64,000 nucleotides of DNA, from assembly GCF_901764975.1 (NCBI RefSeq), contig NZ_CABFKH010000010.1, positions 1 to 64,000 of the forward strand, given 5' to 3'. This document shows, one piece after another, positions 42,715 to 54,016 of the stretch. The position numbers and the translations under genes were made by a program. The notes under the pieces are model-generated. The model saw only the letters and a program-made list of their open reading frames with translations. It had not been told where the DNA came from and searched no databases. Every line of letters starts with the position of its first letter. Position 1 is the first letter of the stretch. The stretch comes from Actinobacillus indolicus (GTDB taxonomy: Bacteria > Pseudomonadota > Gammaproteobacteria > Enterobacterales > Pasteurellaceae).

Positions 42715-43329
42715 ATGACTCAAATTCATCAATTTCAACAAAAAGATTTAGAGATCTTAAAAGAAGAAGTCGTTTATCAAGGTCACTTCACCATGAAAAA
42801 AATGTATTTCCGCCACAAGCTATTCAACGGTGGAATGAGCGGTGAAATTGTGCGTGAATTAATGATTAAAGGCTCGGCTGCCGCATTAATTGCCTATGAT
42901 CCAGTCAAAGATGCCGTAGTGTTAGTCGAACAAGTTCGCATTGGTGCTTACGATCCAACGAGCAACCAATCCCCTTGGTTAGTCGAACTGATTGCAGGAA
43001 TGGTAGATGAAGGGGAAACACCAGAAAATGTCGCCATTCGTGAAAGTTACGAAGAAGCTGGTTTAACCGTTAGCAATGTGGAACACACCTTAAGTATTTG
43101 GGACAGCCCAGGTGGTGCGGTTGAGCGTTTACATCTCTTTTTAGGCTTAGTCGATAGTACACAAGTCGGCGGCGTTTACGGTTTAGAAGAAGAAGGAGAA
43201 GATATTCTCGTCCACGTTGTAAGCCGTGAACAAGCGTATCAATGGGTTGTTGAAGGTAAAATTGATAATGTGATTGCTGTTGTTGGATTACAGTGGTTGC
43301 AGTTGAACTATCAAAAATATAAAGCCTAA
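42715..43329 (+). CDS. nudF: ADP-ribose diphosphatase
   Basis: Nudix hydrolase splitting ADP-ribose to AMP and ribose-5-phosphate, 204 residues from ATG 42715 (AAGGAGAGAGTC upstream; the longer frame overlaps psiE). The Nudix box GMVDEGETPENVAIRESYEE is complete, and the following AGLTVSNVEHTLSIWDSPGG fits ADPRase. Confidence 0.94.
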   Translation: MTQIHQFQQKDLEILKEEVVYQGHFTMKKMYFRHKLFNGGMSGEIVRELMIKGSAAALIAYDPVKDAVVLVEQVRIGAYDPTSNQSPWLVELIAGMVDEGETPENVAIRESYEEAGLTVSNVEHTLSIWDSPGGAVERLHLFLGLVDSTQVGGVYGLEEEGEDILVHVVSREQAYQWVVEGKIDNVIAVVGLQWLQLNYQKYKA

Positions 43330-43334
43330 GAGAT

Positions 43335-43378
43335 AAAAAATCTGCACCTTGAAAATTACTCAAGGTGCAGACACATTT
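43335..43378. terminator. Bidirectional terminator between nudF and yedF
   Basis: CTGCACCTTGA-AAATTAC-TCAAGGTGCAG (43342-43370). The preceding A-run gives the minus-strand yedF transcript a good U-tract; the plus side is weaker. Confidence 0.85.
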
Positions 43379-43647
43379 TAGCGTTGAATTAAATAACGTA
43401 ATTTCGTGCCATCTTGCTCTACACTCAATAAGGTATAACCGTGATTTTTAGTATCTACAGGGATATTATTGATGGATTGGGCGCAATCACTTAATAATTC
43501 TAAAATCTCGCCTTTTTGTAATTGTGGCATAGTTTCTAACATCACAATGGCAGGGTAAGGACAAGGTTCTCCAAGAGTATCAAGCGTATAGTCTGGGGTA
43601 ATATCTTTCGGATCTTTATCCAATTTTTGTACAACGGTAAAAGCCAT
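43378..43647 (-). CDS. yedF: TusA-family sulfur-carrier protein YedF
   Basis: 89 residues with the TusA/SirA fold and the persulfide Cys in TLGEPCPYPAIV. It follows the yedE-type transporter gene by 25 bases; together they form the yedEF pair proposed to handle sulfur or selenium. Confidence 0.85.
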   Translation of the reverse strand: MAFTVVQKLDKDPKDITPDYTLDTLGEPCPYPAIVMLETMPQLQKGEILELLSDCAQSINNIPVDTKNHGYTLLSVEQDGTKLRYLIQR

Positions 43648-43672
43648 AATTAAATTCCTTCTTTGAGTAAAA

Positions 43673-44890
43673 TTAGTTTGAACAACAAGATGTTGCTGCG
43701 ACTTTCGCTTTTGCTTTCGCTAGGAAACGTTTTTCCCACCAAACAACCGCGATTAAACAGAGGATCAGTAGAGCGTAATTCACTAATAAACCGCCTACAT
43801 CACCAAATTCTTTGAGTAAATTGAGTTTTTCGTAATCTAAGGCAAGTGCTGGAGCAAGATCGTCCCATAAGTAAGCTAATAGGGTTGAACCAATCACATT
43901 TCCTACGCCAACCCACATAAAATGGACTTGTCCCTCCATTGAGCGATACATCCAACCGGTTTCACAACCGCCTGCTAAAACAATGCCAAAACCGAATAAT
44001 AAGCCGCCGATAATTGCATTTGGACCTGCCCACATAATTTTAGGTGAAACACCTAATTGAACGTAAGAAAATACGCCAATAGTACCAACGATAATTCCGA
44101 AGATGATCGCTTTTGCCATATATGCACGCCCTGTTACCCATAAGTCACGGAAAGCCGAGGTAAAGCAGATTTGCGCTCGTTCAATTAAAAGCCCGAAAGC
44201 TAAACCGCATAGCATCGCAAAGCCAAATTTAACCGAAGATTGCATCACATAGAGCGAGGCAATGAAGTAAGCAAAGAAAATCACCATACCTAAGCGGAAA
44301 CGGCGAGTGGCTTGTTTAGGGTCGGTTTCCTGTAATTTTGCAGCCCCTTTTTTCAATTCCAATTTCACACGGAACATCGGAAGTAGAGTAAATTTCACCC
44401 CAAAATAAGTACCGATTGCGGTTGCAATGGTAAAGAACCACGCGTGAACAGAAAACTGTGGAATACCCGTAAATAAAGACGCAAGATTACAGCCCATTGC
44501 TAAACGAGCACCAAAACCCGCTAGAATACCACCAAGCACAGCTTGAACAATACGGCGTTTATGGGGTTGATTTCGCCATTTGACATTATTTGCCCATAGT
44601 GCTGCGGAAATACAGCCTGCGAACATTCCTAAAATCATCACGCCATCAATACGCGTAAATATGCTTCCTTGCATGCCAATGATTTTGTAGTAGCTCCATT
44701 CACTCACATTAATGCCTAAGGCTTGCAGTGCGTGTCCACCCCAACGGGTAAACTCGCCGGTCACCGCCCAATAAGTGCCTGTGATACCAAAATAGTAAGC
44801 CGAAAGTAACCCTGCTGCGATTACCGCGGCGACAGGATTCCAATATTTGATTAGATAGTTCTGTTTGAATTGTTGCCAAATCTCTAACAT
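43673..44890 (-). CDS. yedE: YedE-family membrane transporter (sulfur/selenium compound)
   Basis: 405-residue polytopic membrane protein with about ten hydrophobic segments and two YeeE/YedE repeats (GFGARLAMGCNLASLF about 142-157 and FGFGIVLAGGCETGWMYRSM about 298-317). The conserved cysteines of both repeats are the substrate-relay residues known in the thiosulfate transporter YeeE. The C-terminus ends AATSCCSN. Substrate here unproven. The 227-bp region upstream to the next gene shows no further gene. Confidence 0.85.
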   Translation of the reverse strand: MLEIWQQFKQNYLIKYWNPVAAVIAAGLLSAYYFGITGTYWAVTGEFTRWGGHALQALGINVSEWSYYKIIGMQGSIFTRIDGVMILGMFAGCISAALWANNVKWRNQPHKRRIVQAVLGGILAGFGARLAMGCNLASLFTGIPQFSVHAWFFTIATAIGTYFGVKFTLLPMFRVKLELKKGAAKLQETDPKQATRRFRLGMVIFFAYFIASLYVMQSSVKFGFAMLCGLAFGLLIERAQICFTSAFRDLWVTGRAYMAKAIIFGIIVGTIGVFSYVQLGVSPKIMWAGPNAIIGGLLFGFGIVLAGGCETGWMYRSMEGQVHFMWVGVGNVIGSTLLAYLWDDLAPALALDYEKLNLLKEFGDVGGLLVNYALLILCLIAVVWWEKRFLAKAKAKVAATSCCSN

Positions 44891-45117
44891 AAGTCCTTAA
44901 ATCCTTAAGAGAAAGTTAATCGATTTGCAAGAAAGGTATAACGATGAAGATATAAATATGATTTAACAGATTTAATGTATTCATTTCCTATACACAAAAC
45001 TTGCGATATATAAATGATTGCAATAAAGCGGTTGGATTATAACAAAAAATTAACAAATAATATATTCTATGACTTAACTTTAGCAAGAAAAGTGACTTAT
45101 CCCACCGCTTATCTATC

Positions 45118-45933
45118 TTATTGATTCGATCTAGAAAAAGCCGCCGCTTCCACGATTAACTCATCACTTGGACGAATACCCGTATAAAGCACAAATTGCT
45201 CAACTGCTTGCAGTGTCATTACTTCTGCACCAGAAATCACCTGTTTGCCTTGAGCTTTAGCATACTGAATCAAAGGCGTTTCCGCTGGCATTGCCACCAC
45301 ATCAAAAGCCGTTTGAGCCTGTTGCACCATCATTTCAGGGAAGGCTAAGTCAAACTCTTCTTTTCCGCCCTTCATACCAATCGGGGTCACATTAACTAAA
45401 ATGTCTGCCTGTTGATTTTCAAGGCTATTAATATATTGATAGCCGTAAAGCTCAGCGAGATATTTTCCTGTTTCTTGATTACGAGCATAGACTTTTACAT
45501 TCGTAAAACCTGAATGCTTAAATGCTGCAACAACAGCTTTTGCCATACCGCCGCTGCCTTGCACAATCACACAAGCGGTTGGATCGAGCTGATATTTTGC
45601 AATTAATTTCTCAATCGCAATATAGTCGGTGTTATAGGCTTTCAAATAGCCATCGGTATTGACAATCGTATTGACCGATTCAATCGCTTTTGCAGATGCA
45701 TCAATTTCGTCTAAAAACGGCATACAGGCTTCTTTAAACGGCATAGACACCGCACAGCCTCGAATACCTAAAGCTCTCACACCTTTGACTGCGTGCTCAA
45801 TGTCTTTAGTGGTAAATGCTTTATAAACAAAGTTTAAACCAAGTTTTTGATAAAGATAGTTATGGAAATAAGTGCCAGTGTTTCCTGGTCTGCCCGACAA
45901 GGACATACAAAGTTGGGTATCTTTATTGATCAT
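45118..45933 (-). CDS. Shikimate dehydrogenase-like protein (SDH-L type)
   Basis: 271 residues of the shikimate/quinate dehydrogenase superfamily. The catalytic Lys-Asp pair is visible (AVSMPFKEACMPF; YNTDYIAI), and the cofactor loop is VQGSGGMAKAVVAAFK. The N-terminal substrate motif reads CMSLSGRPGNTGTYFHNYLY, which marks the SDH-like branch known from H. influenzae HI0607 rather than AroE, so activity on shikimate may be low. Confidence 0.87.
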   Translation of the reverse strand: MINKDTQLCMSLSGRPGNTGTYFHNYLYQKLGLNFVYKAFTTKDIEHAVKGVRALGIRGCAVSMPFKEACMPFLDEIDASAKAIESVNTIVNTDGYLKAYNTDYIAIEKLIAKYQLDPTACVIVQGSGGMAKAVVAAFKHSGFTNVKVYARNQETGKYLAELYGYQYINSLENQQADILVNVTPIGMKGGKEEFDLAFPEMMVQQAQTAFDVVAMPAETPLIQYAKAQGKQVISGAEVMTLQAVEQFVLYTGIRPSDELIVEAAAFSRSNQ

Positions 45934-46004
45934 AAATTTGCCTTATTGAATAGAATAAGTGCCATTATGCTGTTTTAGATGTAAAACAACAAGAAAGTCG
46001 ATCA

Positions 46005-46041
46005 AAAACAAAAGCCTTGGGTTTCCCCAAGGCTTTCTTTT
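46005..46041. terminator. Terminator of the rpsP-rplS operon
   Basis: AAAGCCTTGG (46011-46020) pairs with CCAAGGCTTT (46027-46036); T-rich flanks on both strands make it usable in either direction. Confidence 0.88.
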
Positions 46042-46063
46042 TGCATTAACGCATAAGCGAAAA

Positions 46064-46414
46064 TTATTCGCCAAGACGCTCTTTGATACGTGCAGATTTA
46101 CCTGAACGCTCACGTAAGTAGTAAAGTTTAGCTTTACGTACCGCACCTTTACGTTTAACAGCAATGCTGTCAATTACAGGTGAGTGAGTTTGGAATACAC
46201 GCTCAACGCCCACGCCGTTTGAAACTTTGCGTAAGGTGAATGCAGAATGCAAGCCACGGTTACGAATTGCAATAACCACGCCTTCGAACGCTTGCAAACG
46301 TTTTTTACTACCTTCTACTACCCATACCTTAACTTCTAATGTGTCACCTGGACGGAAGCTAGGTACGTTTTGTTTTAACTGTTCTTGTTCGATTTGTTTG
46401 ATGATGTTACTCAT
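46064..46414 (-). CDS. rplS: Ribosomal protein L19
   Basis: 116 residues, full length; [20 protein letters not shown] and the basic C-terminal [17 protein letters not shown] are typical. L19 sits at the 30S-50S interface. Last gene of rpsP-rimM-trmD-rplS, 13 bases after trmD. Confidence 0.98.
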   Translation of the reverse strand: MSNIIKQIEQEQLKQNVPSFRPGDTLEVKVWVVEGSKKRLQAFEGVVIAIRNRGLHSAFTLRKVSNGVGVERVFQTHSPVIDSIAVKRKGAVRKAKLYYLRERSGKSARIKERLGE

Positions 46415-46427
46415 TTTAATAAACCTT

Positions 46428-47195
46428 CTATGTCCTAGAATTAACTGATTTGTGTCGTTTCTTTATGTTATTCAACAACACGCGTTGTTCGTCAGTCAGA
46501 GCTAGGCTATCCAATAGCTCAGGGCGTCTTAACCACGTTCGTTCTAGCGACTGTTCTAATCGCCATTTGCGAATTTGCTCGTGGTGACCCGACATCAGCA
46601 CTTGCGGTACAGGTAAGCCATCTAATACTTCAGGGCGAGTATAATGTGGGCAATCTAATAAACCTTCTGCGAAAGAGTCTTCCAACGCCGAAGCCTGTTT
46701 GCCTAATACCCCTGGGATAAACCGTGCAACAGCGTCAATTAACGTCATTGCAGGAAGTTCCCCCCCTGTGAGAACGTAATCACCGATTGACCATTCTTCA
46801 TCAATTTCAGTTTGGATCAATCGCTCATCAATGCCTTCATAACGCCCACAAACCAAAATCAATTTTTGATTTGTTGCCAGCGTTTGTACGCCTGCTTGAT
46901 CGAGTTTACGTCCTTGCGGTGAGAGATAAATCACTTTAGCTTCTACACCGTCTTCCTTACAAGCGGTTGCTTTTGCTTCACGAATTGCATCACGAAGCGG
47001 TTGCACCATCATCAACATACCCGGCCCACCACCATAAGGGCGGTCGTCCACCGTTTTATGTTTGTCGTGTGTGAAATCACGGGGATTCCAACACTGCACT
47101 TGTAAGAGATTTTGTTTTACTGCTCTACCTGTTACCCCAAAATCAGTAATTGCTTTAAACATTTCGGGGAAAAGGGAAATAATACCAATCCACAT
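46428..47195 (-). CDS. trmD: tRNA (guanine-37-N1)-methyltransferase
   Basis: SPOUT-class methyltransferase, 255 residues, acting on G37 of tRNAs with G36 to prevent frameshifting. Visible are [11 protein letters not shown] about 52-62 and the knotted AdoMet-binding [13 protein letters not shown] and [20 protein letters not shown] about 130-150. Third gene of the rpsP operon. Confidence 0.97.
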   Translation of the reverse strand: MWIGIISLFPEMFKAITDFGVTGRAVKQNLLQVQCWNPRDFTHDKHKTVDDRPYGGGPGMLMMVQPLRDAIREAKATACKEDGVEAKVIYLSPQGRKLDQAGVQTLATNQKLILVCGRYEGIDERLIQTEIDEEWSIGDYVLTGGELPAMTLIDAVARFIPGVLGKQASALEDSFAEGLLDCPHYTRPEVLDGLPVPQVLMSGHHEQIRKWRLEQSLERTWLRRPELLDSLALTDEQRVLLNNIKKRHKSVNSRT

Positions 47196-47243
47196 ATTTT
47201 GACCTACGAAATGCGACTGCTAAAGCTCACTGCATACCTGAGG

Positions 47244-47771
47244 TTAGAAACCAGCGTCCCAATCCACTGTAATTGTTTTAGTGGCGAGATCTACTCTTTT
47301 AACTACTTGTTCATATAAGAACGGGATTAAACGTTCTTGCTTACCGAAAGCATCTTTACTGCCAGCTTTTACCACCAACACATCATTTGAACCTGTTTCC
47401 ATCATTTCGGTCACAGTTCCCATTGCATAACCTTCAAGGTTTACCACTTGGCAACCGATCAAATCGTGCCAATAATAATCCCCTTCTTCCAATTCTGGAA
47501 ACACGGCTAAATCCACACCAATCTCGGCGTTGGTTAATAGCTGTGCGGTTTCACGGTCTTCTGTGCCTTTTAATTTCACAATCAAATCATTGTTGTGATA
47601 ACGCCAACTTTCGAGTTCAACTTGTTGCCATTGCCCTTTAATTTTTAAGAACCACGGCTGGTAATCGAAAATACTTTCAGGATATTCTGTCGATGAATAA
47701 AGGCGTAGCCAGCCACGGATACCATAGGTTGAACCTAATTTTCCGACAACTTCAATTTTTTGCTCGCTCAT
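47244..47771 (-). CDS. rimM: Ribosome maturation factor RimM
   Basis: Assists 16S rRNA 3'-domain maturation and S19 binding. 175 residues from ATG 47771; a GTG six bases earlier overlaps the AGGTGA ribosome site and is less likely. [20 protein letters not shown] opens the RimM domain, and the PRC-barrel follows with [16 protein letters not shown]. Confidence 0.95.
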   Translation of the reverse strand: MSEQKIEVVGKLGSTYGIRGWLRLYSSTEYPESIFDYQPWFLKIKGQWQQVELESWRYHNNDLIVKLKGTEDRETAQLLTNAEIGVDLAVFPELEEGDYYWHDLIGCQVVNLEGYAMGTVTEMMETGSNDVLVVKAGSKDAFGKQERLIPFLYEQVVKRVDLATKTITVDWDAGF

Positions 47772-47798
47772 ATTCACCTACTTATTTAATTTGTGGAA

Positions 47799-48047
47799 TT
47801 AAGCTGCTTGACGCGCTTCTTTCACTAATACTGCAACACGATCAGAAAGTGATGCACCTTTAGCAACCCAAGCATCAACTTTAGCAACGTCTAAACGTAA
47901 ACGTTCTGCGTTACCAGTTGCGATAGGGTTGAAGAAACCGATACGCTCGATGAAACGACCGTCGCGTGGGCTACGGCTGTCAGCGACAACGATTTGATAG
48001 AATGGGCGTTTTTTAGCTCCGCCACGAGATAAACGAATGGTTACCAT
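47799..48047 (-). CDS. rpsP: Ribosomal protein S16
   Basis: 82 residues, standard ([20 protein letters not shown]). First gene of the operon; its leader carries a terminator-like hairpin. Confidence 0.98.
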   Translation of the reverse strand: MVTIRLSRGGAKKRPFYQIVVADSRSPRDGRFIERIGFFNPIATGNAERLRLDVAKVDAWVAKGASLSDRVAVLVKEARQAA

Positions 48048-48073
48048 AACCGTCCTCTAAAAGTTTAATGATA

Positions 48074-48106
48074 GTAAAAAAGAAAACCCTCGTTCGAGGT
48101 GAGGGT
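48074..48106 (-). terminator. Attenuator-like hairpin in the rpsP leader
   Basis: Reading the minus strand: ACCCTC, nine bases, GAGGGT, then TTTCTTTTTT, about 27 bases before the rpsP start. The upstream mutase gene already has its own terminator at 48193, so this second one probably attenuates the rpsP operon. Confidence 0.5.
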
Positions 48107-48131
48107 GCGAAACTTGTTCAAAAAAGAGAGA

Positions 48132-48140
48132 ACAAGCGGT
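48132..48140 (+). repeat. Uptake signal sequence
   Basis: ACAAGCGGT followed by CGG, between rpsP and the mutase gene. Confidence 0.75.
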
Positions 48141-48192
48141 CGGATTATACGGATTTTTTGCAAAAAGGCAAGGAAAACTCCTTCTCACATAT

Positions 48193-48222
48193 AAAAACAC
48201 CGCCTTAACAGCGGTGTCTTTT
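48193..48222. terminator. Terminator of the phosphohexomutase gene
   Basis: ACACCGC-CTTAACA-GCGGTGT with A-run before and TCTTTT after; on the minus strand the U-tract is good. Confidence 0.85.
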
Positions 48223-48238
48223 CACTCAAATTTTGCAA

Positions 48239-49897
48239 TTAGCAATCTTGTTTACCATACTGCTCTTGACGAAGAATTGCACGCACGCTTGCATCGAACT
48301 GTGCTAATACTTCTTCTGCGTTTTTCGGATCAGTACCACGAGCATCTAAGTAGAACTTAATTTTCGGTTCTGTACCTGATGGACGAGCGATTAAACGGCT
48401 ACCGTTTTCAAGCACAAATACTAGAATATCGCTTTGGCGATCTGTTTTCGTATGATCTAAGAAAGTCGCTACTTTGAAACCACCGACTTCGCTTGGTGGG
48501 TTAGTGCGTAATGCTGTCATTAACTTGCCGATTGCTGATAAGTCATCAACACGGATAGAGATCTGACCGCTTACATAAGCCCCAAACTCTTTAGTAAAGT
48601 CATCTGCATAATCTGCTAAGGTTTTACCTTGTTTTTTCAGGTTACGCACAAGATCTAAGAACATAATCGCAGCAGAGATACCGTCTTTATCACGCACTTT
48701 ATCTGGATCAACTAAGTAGCCTAATGCTTCTTCAAAGCCGAATAATAAGCCGTTTACTTTACCGATATATTTGAAGCCTGTTAATGTTTCTTCTGACTCA
48801 AAGCCATATTTCTTCGCAATTTCTGCAAGTGCTGGAGAAGATACAAGTGAGCAAGCTAAAATACCTTTTTTGCCTTGTGCGTGGTATTGTTTTGCTAAAT
48901 ACCAACCTAAGAAACAACCGATAACGTTGCCGTGTAAAGGTTTCCAATTGCCTTGTGCATCTGGTACTGCTACTGCCAAACGGTCTGCATCTGGGTCGTT
49001 CGCAATAATAAATTCCGCATTTCTCTCTTTAGCCACTTTAATTGCTAAATCTAATGCCCCTTTCTCTTCTGGGTTCGGGAAGTTTACCGTTGGGAATGTG
49101 CCATCTGGCCATACTTGTTCAGCAACGATAGATGGTTGTGGCAAACCTGCTTTGGCTAATGTTTTGCTTAATACTTCATAACCTACGCCGTGCATTGCGG
49201 TATAAACATAGTTAATATCTACTTGTGGCTCTTTAGCGAGGCTTGCTGTTTTTGCAATATACGCATCAACAATTTCATCATCTAATACGATGTAATTTTG
49301 ACTGCGTGGTAAGTCTTTGATGCTGCCTTGTGCTACTTTATCAATACAAGCTGCTATTTCTTGGTCTGCTGGCGATACGATTTGACCACCGCCGTTTGCT
49401 TTACCTAAATAAACTTTATAGCCATTATCTTCAGGTGGGTTATGGCTTGCTGTGACCATTACACCTGCTGTGGTATCAAAGTATTTGATTGCATAGGCAA
49501 GCACTGGCGTTGGTAATTTTCTTGGAAGAAGGTAAGTTTTAATACCTGCTGCAGCCATAATCTCTGCAGTATCACGAGCAAACACGTCTGAATTTTTACG
49601 TCCATCATAACCTAACACGATAGATGGCTCTTTGTCATAGCCTTTAAGAAATTCTGCTAAACCACCCGCTGCTTGAGCAACAAGTACACGGTTCATACCC
49701 ATTGAACCTGCTTGTAAACGACCACGTAAGCCTGCAGTACCGAATTGTAAGCGACCGTCAAAACGGCTAGCTAATTCAGCTTGAGCTTTCGCATCATTTG
49801 CTTTTGCTTGCGAAATTAATTGCTCTAACTCTGCACGAGTTTCTAAATCAGGGTCTTGATCTAACCAATTTTGAGCGACTTGAAAGAGAGTTTCCAT
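48239..49897 (-). CDS. Phospho-sugar mutase (phosphoglucomutase/phosphomannomutase family)
   Basis: 552 residues from ATG 49897 (AGGAAACTCACT upstream); the frame is open 46 codons further but that stretch is hydrophobic nonsense. Alpha-D-phosphohexomutase with phosphoserine loop TASHNPPEDNGYKVY (Ser151), metal loop NDPDADRLAV and C-terminal phosphate-binding RPSGTEPKIKFY. Interconverts hexose 1- and 6-phosphates; substrate preference between glucose and mannose cannot be told. Confidence 0.92.
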   Translation of the reverse strand: METLFQVAQNWLDQDPDLETRAELEQLISQAKANDAKAQAELASRFDGRLQFGTAGLRGRLQAGSMGMNRVLVAQAAGGLAEFLKGYDKEPSIVLGYDGRKNSDVFARDTAEIMAAAGIKTYLLPRKLPTPVLAYAIKYFDTTAGVMVTASHNPPEDNGYKVYLGKANGGGQIVSPADQEIAACIDKVAQGSIKDLPRSQNYIVLDDEIVDAYIAKTASLAKEPQVDINYVYTAMHGVGYEVLSKTLAKAGLPQPSIVAEQVWPDGTFPTVNFPNPEEKGALDLAIKVAKERNAEFIIANDPDADRLAVAVPDAQGNWKPLHGNVIGCFLGWYLAKQYHAQGKKGILACSLVSSPALAEIAKKYGFESEETLTGFKYIGKVNGLLFGFEEALGYLVDPDKVRDKDGISAAIMFLDLVRNLKKQGKTLADYADDFTKEFGAYVSGQISIRVDDLSAIGKLMTALRTNPPSEVGGFKVATFLDHTKTDRQSDILVFVLENGSRLIARPSGTEPKIKFYLDARGTDPKNAEEVLAQFDASVRAILRQEQYGKQDC

Positions 49898-50030
49898 AGT
49901 GAGTTTCCTTAAATTAAGATAAACAAATAGACAGTAATAGACTAACTGAAAAGCGGTCAGATTGAAATGATTATTTGTAAATATTGTGAAGTTATTTGAT
50001 ATGGATAAAAGACAAACGGTTACATATAAA

Positions 50031-50058
50031 AACACCGCCTAATTAGACGGTGTTTTTA
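50031..50058 (-). terminator. Terminator of azoR
   Basis: AACACCGCC / GACGGTGTT stem with one mismatch, around CTAATTA region. It resembles the hairpin at 48193 in its ACACCG core. Bidirectional by base composition. Confidence 0.7.
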
Positions 50059-50066
50059 TCATTAAA

Positions 50067-50654
50067 TTAGAATGTTTGAGCGATACGATCCAGTTCAACC
50101 TTAGCTGCTTCAACTGCTTTAGCTGCAACGTCAGGACCATAACCGATACCTTCTGCATACACAAACTCAACATCAGTAATACCGATAAAGTTTAATACCG
50201 TTTGCATATACATTTTGGTTAAATCCGCAGGACCATCTTTATAAATACCGCCGTGAGCAAGCACTACCACTGCTTTTTTGCCTTTGATTAATCCTTCAGG
50301 ACCATTCGCTGTATAACGGAAAGTCACACCTGCACGGTTTAAGTAATCAATATAGGTCTTGAGTTGAGCAGGGATACCTAAGTTGTACATTGGCACAGCG
50401 AACACAAGTACATCACTGTTATTCACTTCACCAATCAATTTGTTAGATAAATCCAGAGCTGCACGTTGAGCATCATTTTGTGGTTCACCACGCGTGCCTG
50501 ATGCCGCATTTAAATCATAATAAGGAAGTGGATTTACCCCGAAATCGTGTTCAGTCACGTTCGCTGAAATTTTAGATTTAAGATAATCAACTAATTTATT
50601 TGAAGTGGAATTATCGGCAAGAATACTTGATTTGATCACTAATACATTTTTCAT
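50067..50654 (-). CDS. azoR: FMN-dependent NADH-azoreductase
   Basis: Flavodoxin-like quinone/azo reductase, 195 residues from ATG 50654 (GGAG seven bases upstream). VLVIKSSILADNSTSNKL N-terminal flavin loop, VFAVPMYNLGIPAQLKTYID about 85-104 and VVVLAHGGIYKDGP about 135-148 are typical of AzoR. Probably protects against quinone stress. Confidence 0.92.
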   Translation of the reverse strand: MKNVLVIKSSILADNSTSNKLVDYLKSKISANVTEHDFGVNPLPYYDLNAASGTRGEPQNDAQRAALDLSNKLIGEVNNSDVLVFAVPMYNLGIPAQLKTYIDYLNRAGVTFRYTANGPEGLIKGKKAVVVLAHGGIYKDGPADLTKMYMQTVLNFIGITDVEFVYAEGIGYGPDVAAKAVEAAKVELDRIAQTF

Positions 50655-50804
50655 TAAAAACTCCAAAGATCGAAAATACGATTGAATAACTACGCATTAG
50701 TTTATACGAATATGAAGAGAAATAAAGTAGGGGAAAGTGAAAAGAGTGTTTACTAGAAATGAATAATCAAACTGAGAAAAATATCTATACTATTTTCTCA
50801 CTAC

Positions 50805-50813
50805 ACAAGCGGT
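50805..50813 (+). repeat. Uptake signal sequence
   Basis: ACAAGCGGT followed by CAAATC, between azoR and rplQ. Confidence 0.75.
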
Positions 50814-50838
50814 CAAATCATTCAAATTTTTTACAAAA

Positions 50839-50870
50839 ACAAAAGCCCGATAAATCTATCGGGCTTTTTA
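50839..50870 (-). terminator. Terminator of the alpha operon
   Basis: AGCCCGATA-AATC-TATCGGGCT with A-run before and T-run after, directly beyond rplQ; works on the minus strand and probably both. Confidence 0.92.
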
Positions 50871-50883
50871 AGTCAATGTAGAA

Positions 50884-52295
<1,412 letters not shown>

Positions 52296-52327
52296 TTTAT
52301 CCTCTCTTTGCTTTTAAGCTTTAACTA

Positions 52328-52948
52328 TTATTTAGAGTAAAGCTCAACGATCAGATGTTCATTAATATCTGCTGATAGATCAGAACGCTCAGGAGTACGT
52401 TTAAATACACCTTCCATTTTAGTTGCATCAACTTCTAACCAAGTTGGTTTTTCACGTTGAGTTGCTAACTCTAATGATGCTTTGATACGTGCTTGTTTTT
52501 TAGATTTCTCACGAACAGCAATCACATCATCAACAGAAACTTGATATGAAGGGATGTTTACAACGCGTCCGTTCACTACGATAGATTTGTGGCTTACTAA
52601 TTGGCGTGCTTCAGCACGAGTAGCCGCGAAACCCATACGGTAAACAACGTTATCTAAACGACCTTCTAACAATACTAATAAGTTCTCACCGGTATTGCCT
52701 TTTAAGCGGTTAGCTTCTTTATAGTAGTTACGGAACTGACGTTCTAAAATACCATAGATACGGCGAACTTTTTGTTTTTCACGTAACTGACTACCATAGT
52801 CAGATAAACGTGGTTTACGAGCACCGTGTTGACCTGGTGCTGTATCAATTTTACATTTTGACTCGATCGCGCGAACACCTGATTTAAGGAATAAATCGGT
52901 ACCTTCACGACGGCTTAGCTTGAGTTTTGGACCCAAATATCTTGCCAT
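52328..52948 (-). CDS. rpsD: Ribosomal protein S4
   Basis: 206 residues. Initiates 30S assembly and is the autogenous repressor of the alpha operon, acting on the leader before rpsM. S4 RNA-binding domain visible ([20 protein letters not shown]). Confidence 0.98.
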   Translation of the reverse strand: MARYLGPKLKLSRREGTDLFLKSGVRAIESKCKIDTAPGQHGARKPRLSDYGSQLREKQKVRRIYGILERQFRNYYKEANRLKGNTGENLLVLLEGRLDNVVYRMGFAATRAEARQLVSHKSIVVNGRVVNIPSYQVSVDDVIAVREKSKKQARIKASLELATQREKPTWLEVDATKMEGVFKRTPERSDLSADINEHLIVELYSK

Positions 52949-52976
52949 TTTCTTTCTCCAATTATCCTAACGTCAA

Positions 52977-53369
<393 letters not shown>

Positions 53370-53382
53370 TTATCTACTCCGA

Positions 53383-53739
53383 TTATTTTTTGATCGGTTT
53401 GCGTGGACCCTTACGAGTACGCGCATTAGTCTTAGTACGTTGACCACGTACTGGTAAACCACGACGATGACGTAAACCACGGTAGCAACCTAGGTCTAAA
53501 AGACGTTTGATGCTTAAAGTTACTTCACGACGTAAATCACCTTCGACAGTAAATTTACCAACTTCTTCACGCAGTTTTTCAATCTGCTCTTCAGACAATT
53601 CTCTGATCTTCACATCTTCAGCAATACCCGTTGCAGCGCAGATCGCTTTTGCACGAGTTTTACCGATGCCATAAATAGCAGTCAGTGCGATTACGGTGTG
53701 TTTTTGATCAGGAATGTTAATGCCTGCAATACGGGCCAC
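53383..53739 (-). CDS. rpsM: Ribosomal protein S13
   Basis: 118 residues, starts with GTG inside AGGAGTGCATAGTGGCCCG, the same context as in E. coli. First gene of the alpha operon and the site of S4 translational repression. Confidence 0.98.
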   Translation of the reverse strand: MARIAGINIPDQKHTVIALTAIYGIGKTRAKAICAATGIAEDVKIRELSEEQIEKLREEVGKFTVEGDLRREVTLSIKRLLDLGCYRGLRHRRGLPVRGQRTKTNARTRKGPRKPIKK

Positions 53740-53820
53740 TATGCACTCCTATTTAACTAAAGTTATTGATATGCTGATCTTGAAAAGCCCGTTTCAGGAT
53801 ACTCAAACAGCATATCAGGA
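53740..53820 (-). promoter_or_regulatory. Alpha operon leader, S4-binding pseudoknot
   Basis: The rpsM leader keeps the E. coli-like GTTTGAGTATCCTGAAACG and GGGCTTTTCA blocks. GATATGCTG (53768-53776) and CAGCATATC (53808-53816) form an outer stem with an inner TGAAA/TTTCA stem. This matches the known alpha operon ribosome-binding-site RNA, through which S4 blocks translation. Confidence 0.8.
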
Positions 53821-53828
53821 CGAAATGA

Positions 53829-53851
53829 GCTGAGCAGTATAACTGCTCAGC
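53829..53851. other. Strong hairpin between rpmJ and the alpha leader
   Basis: GCTGAGCAGT-ATA-ACTGCTCAGC, a perfect 10-bp stem at the spc/alpha boundary. No T-run follows on the minus strand, so a processing site or leader element is likelier than a terminator. Confidence 0.6.
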
Positions 53852-53877
53852 AGGTTCTTTGCAAGAAATAATGTCAA

Positions 53878-53991
53878 TTAACCTTGACGTTGTTTGTGTT
53901 TAGGGTCGCTACAAATTACGCGTACAACACCTTCACGTTTAACAACTTTGCAGTTACGACACATTCTTTTAACTGAAGCACGAACTTTCAT
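53878..53991 (-). CDS. rpmJ: Ribosomal protein L36
   Basis: 37 residues, read directly from the reverse strand: begins [11 protein letters not shown] and ends KHKQRQG. The zinc ligands Cys11, Cys14, Cys27 and His32 are present, so this is the zinc-binding form. It lies between secY and rpsM, its usual place. Confidence 0.97.
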   Translation of the reverse strand: MKVRASVKRMCRNCKVVKREGVVRVICSDPKHKQRQG

Positions 53992-54016
53992 TGCTTATCC
54001 TTTTTGATCTAAGGGC

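Noticed and set aside
45118..45933. Naming the shikimate dehydrogenase-like gene aroE
   Set aside because: The N-terminal motif is of the SDH-L branch, so the aroE name would overstate it.
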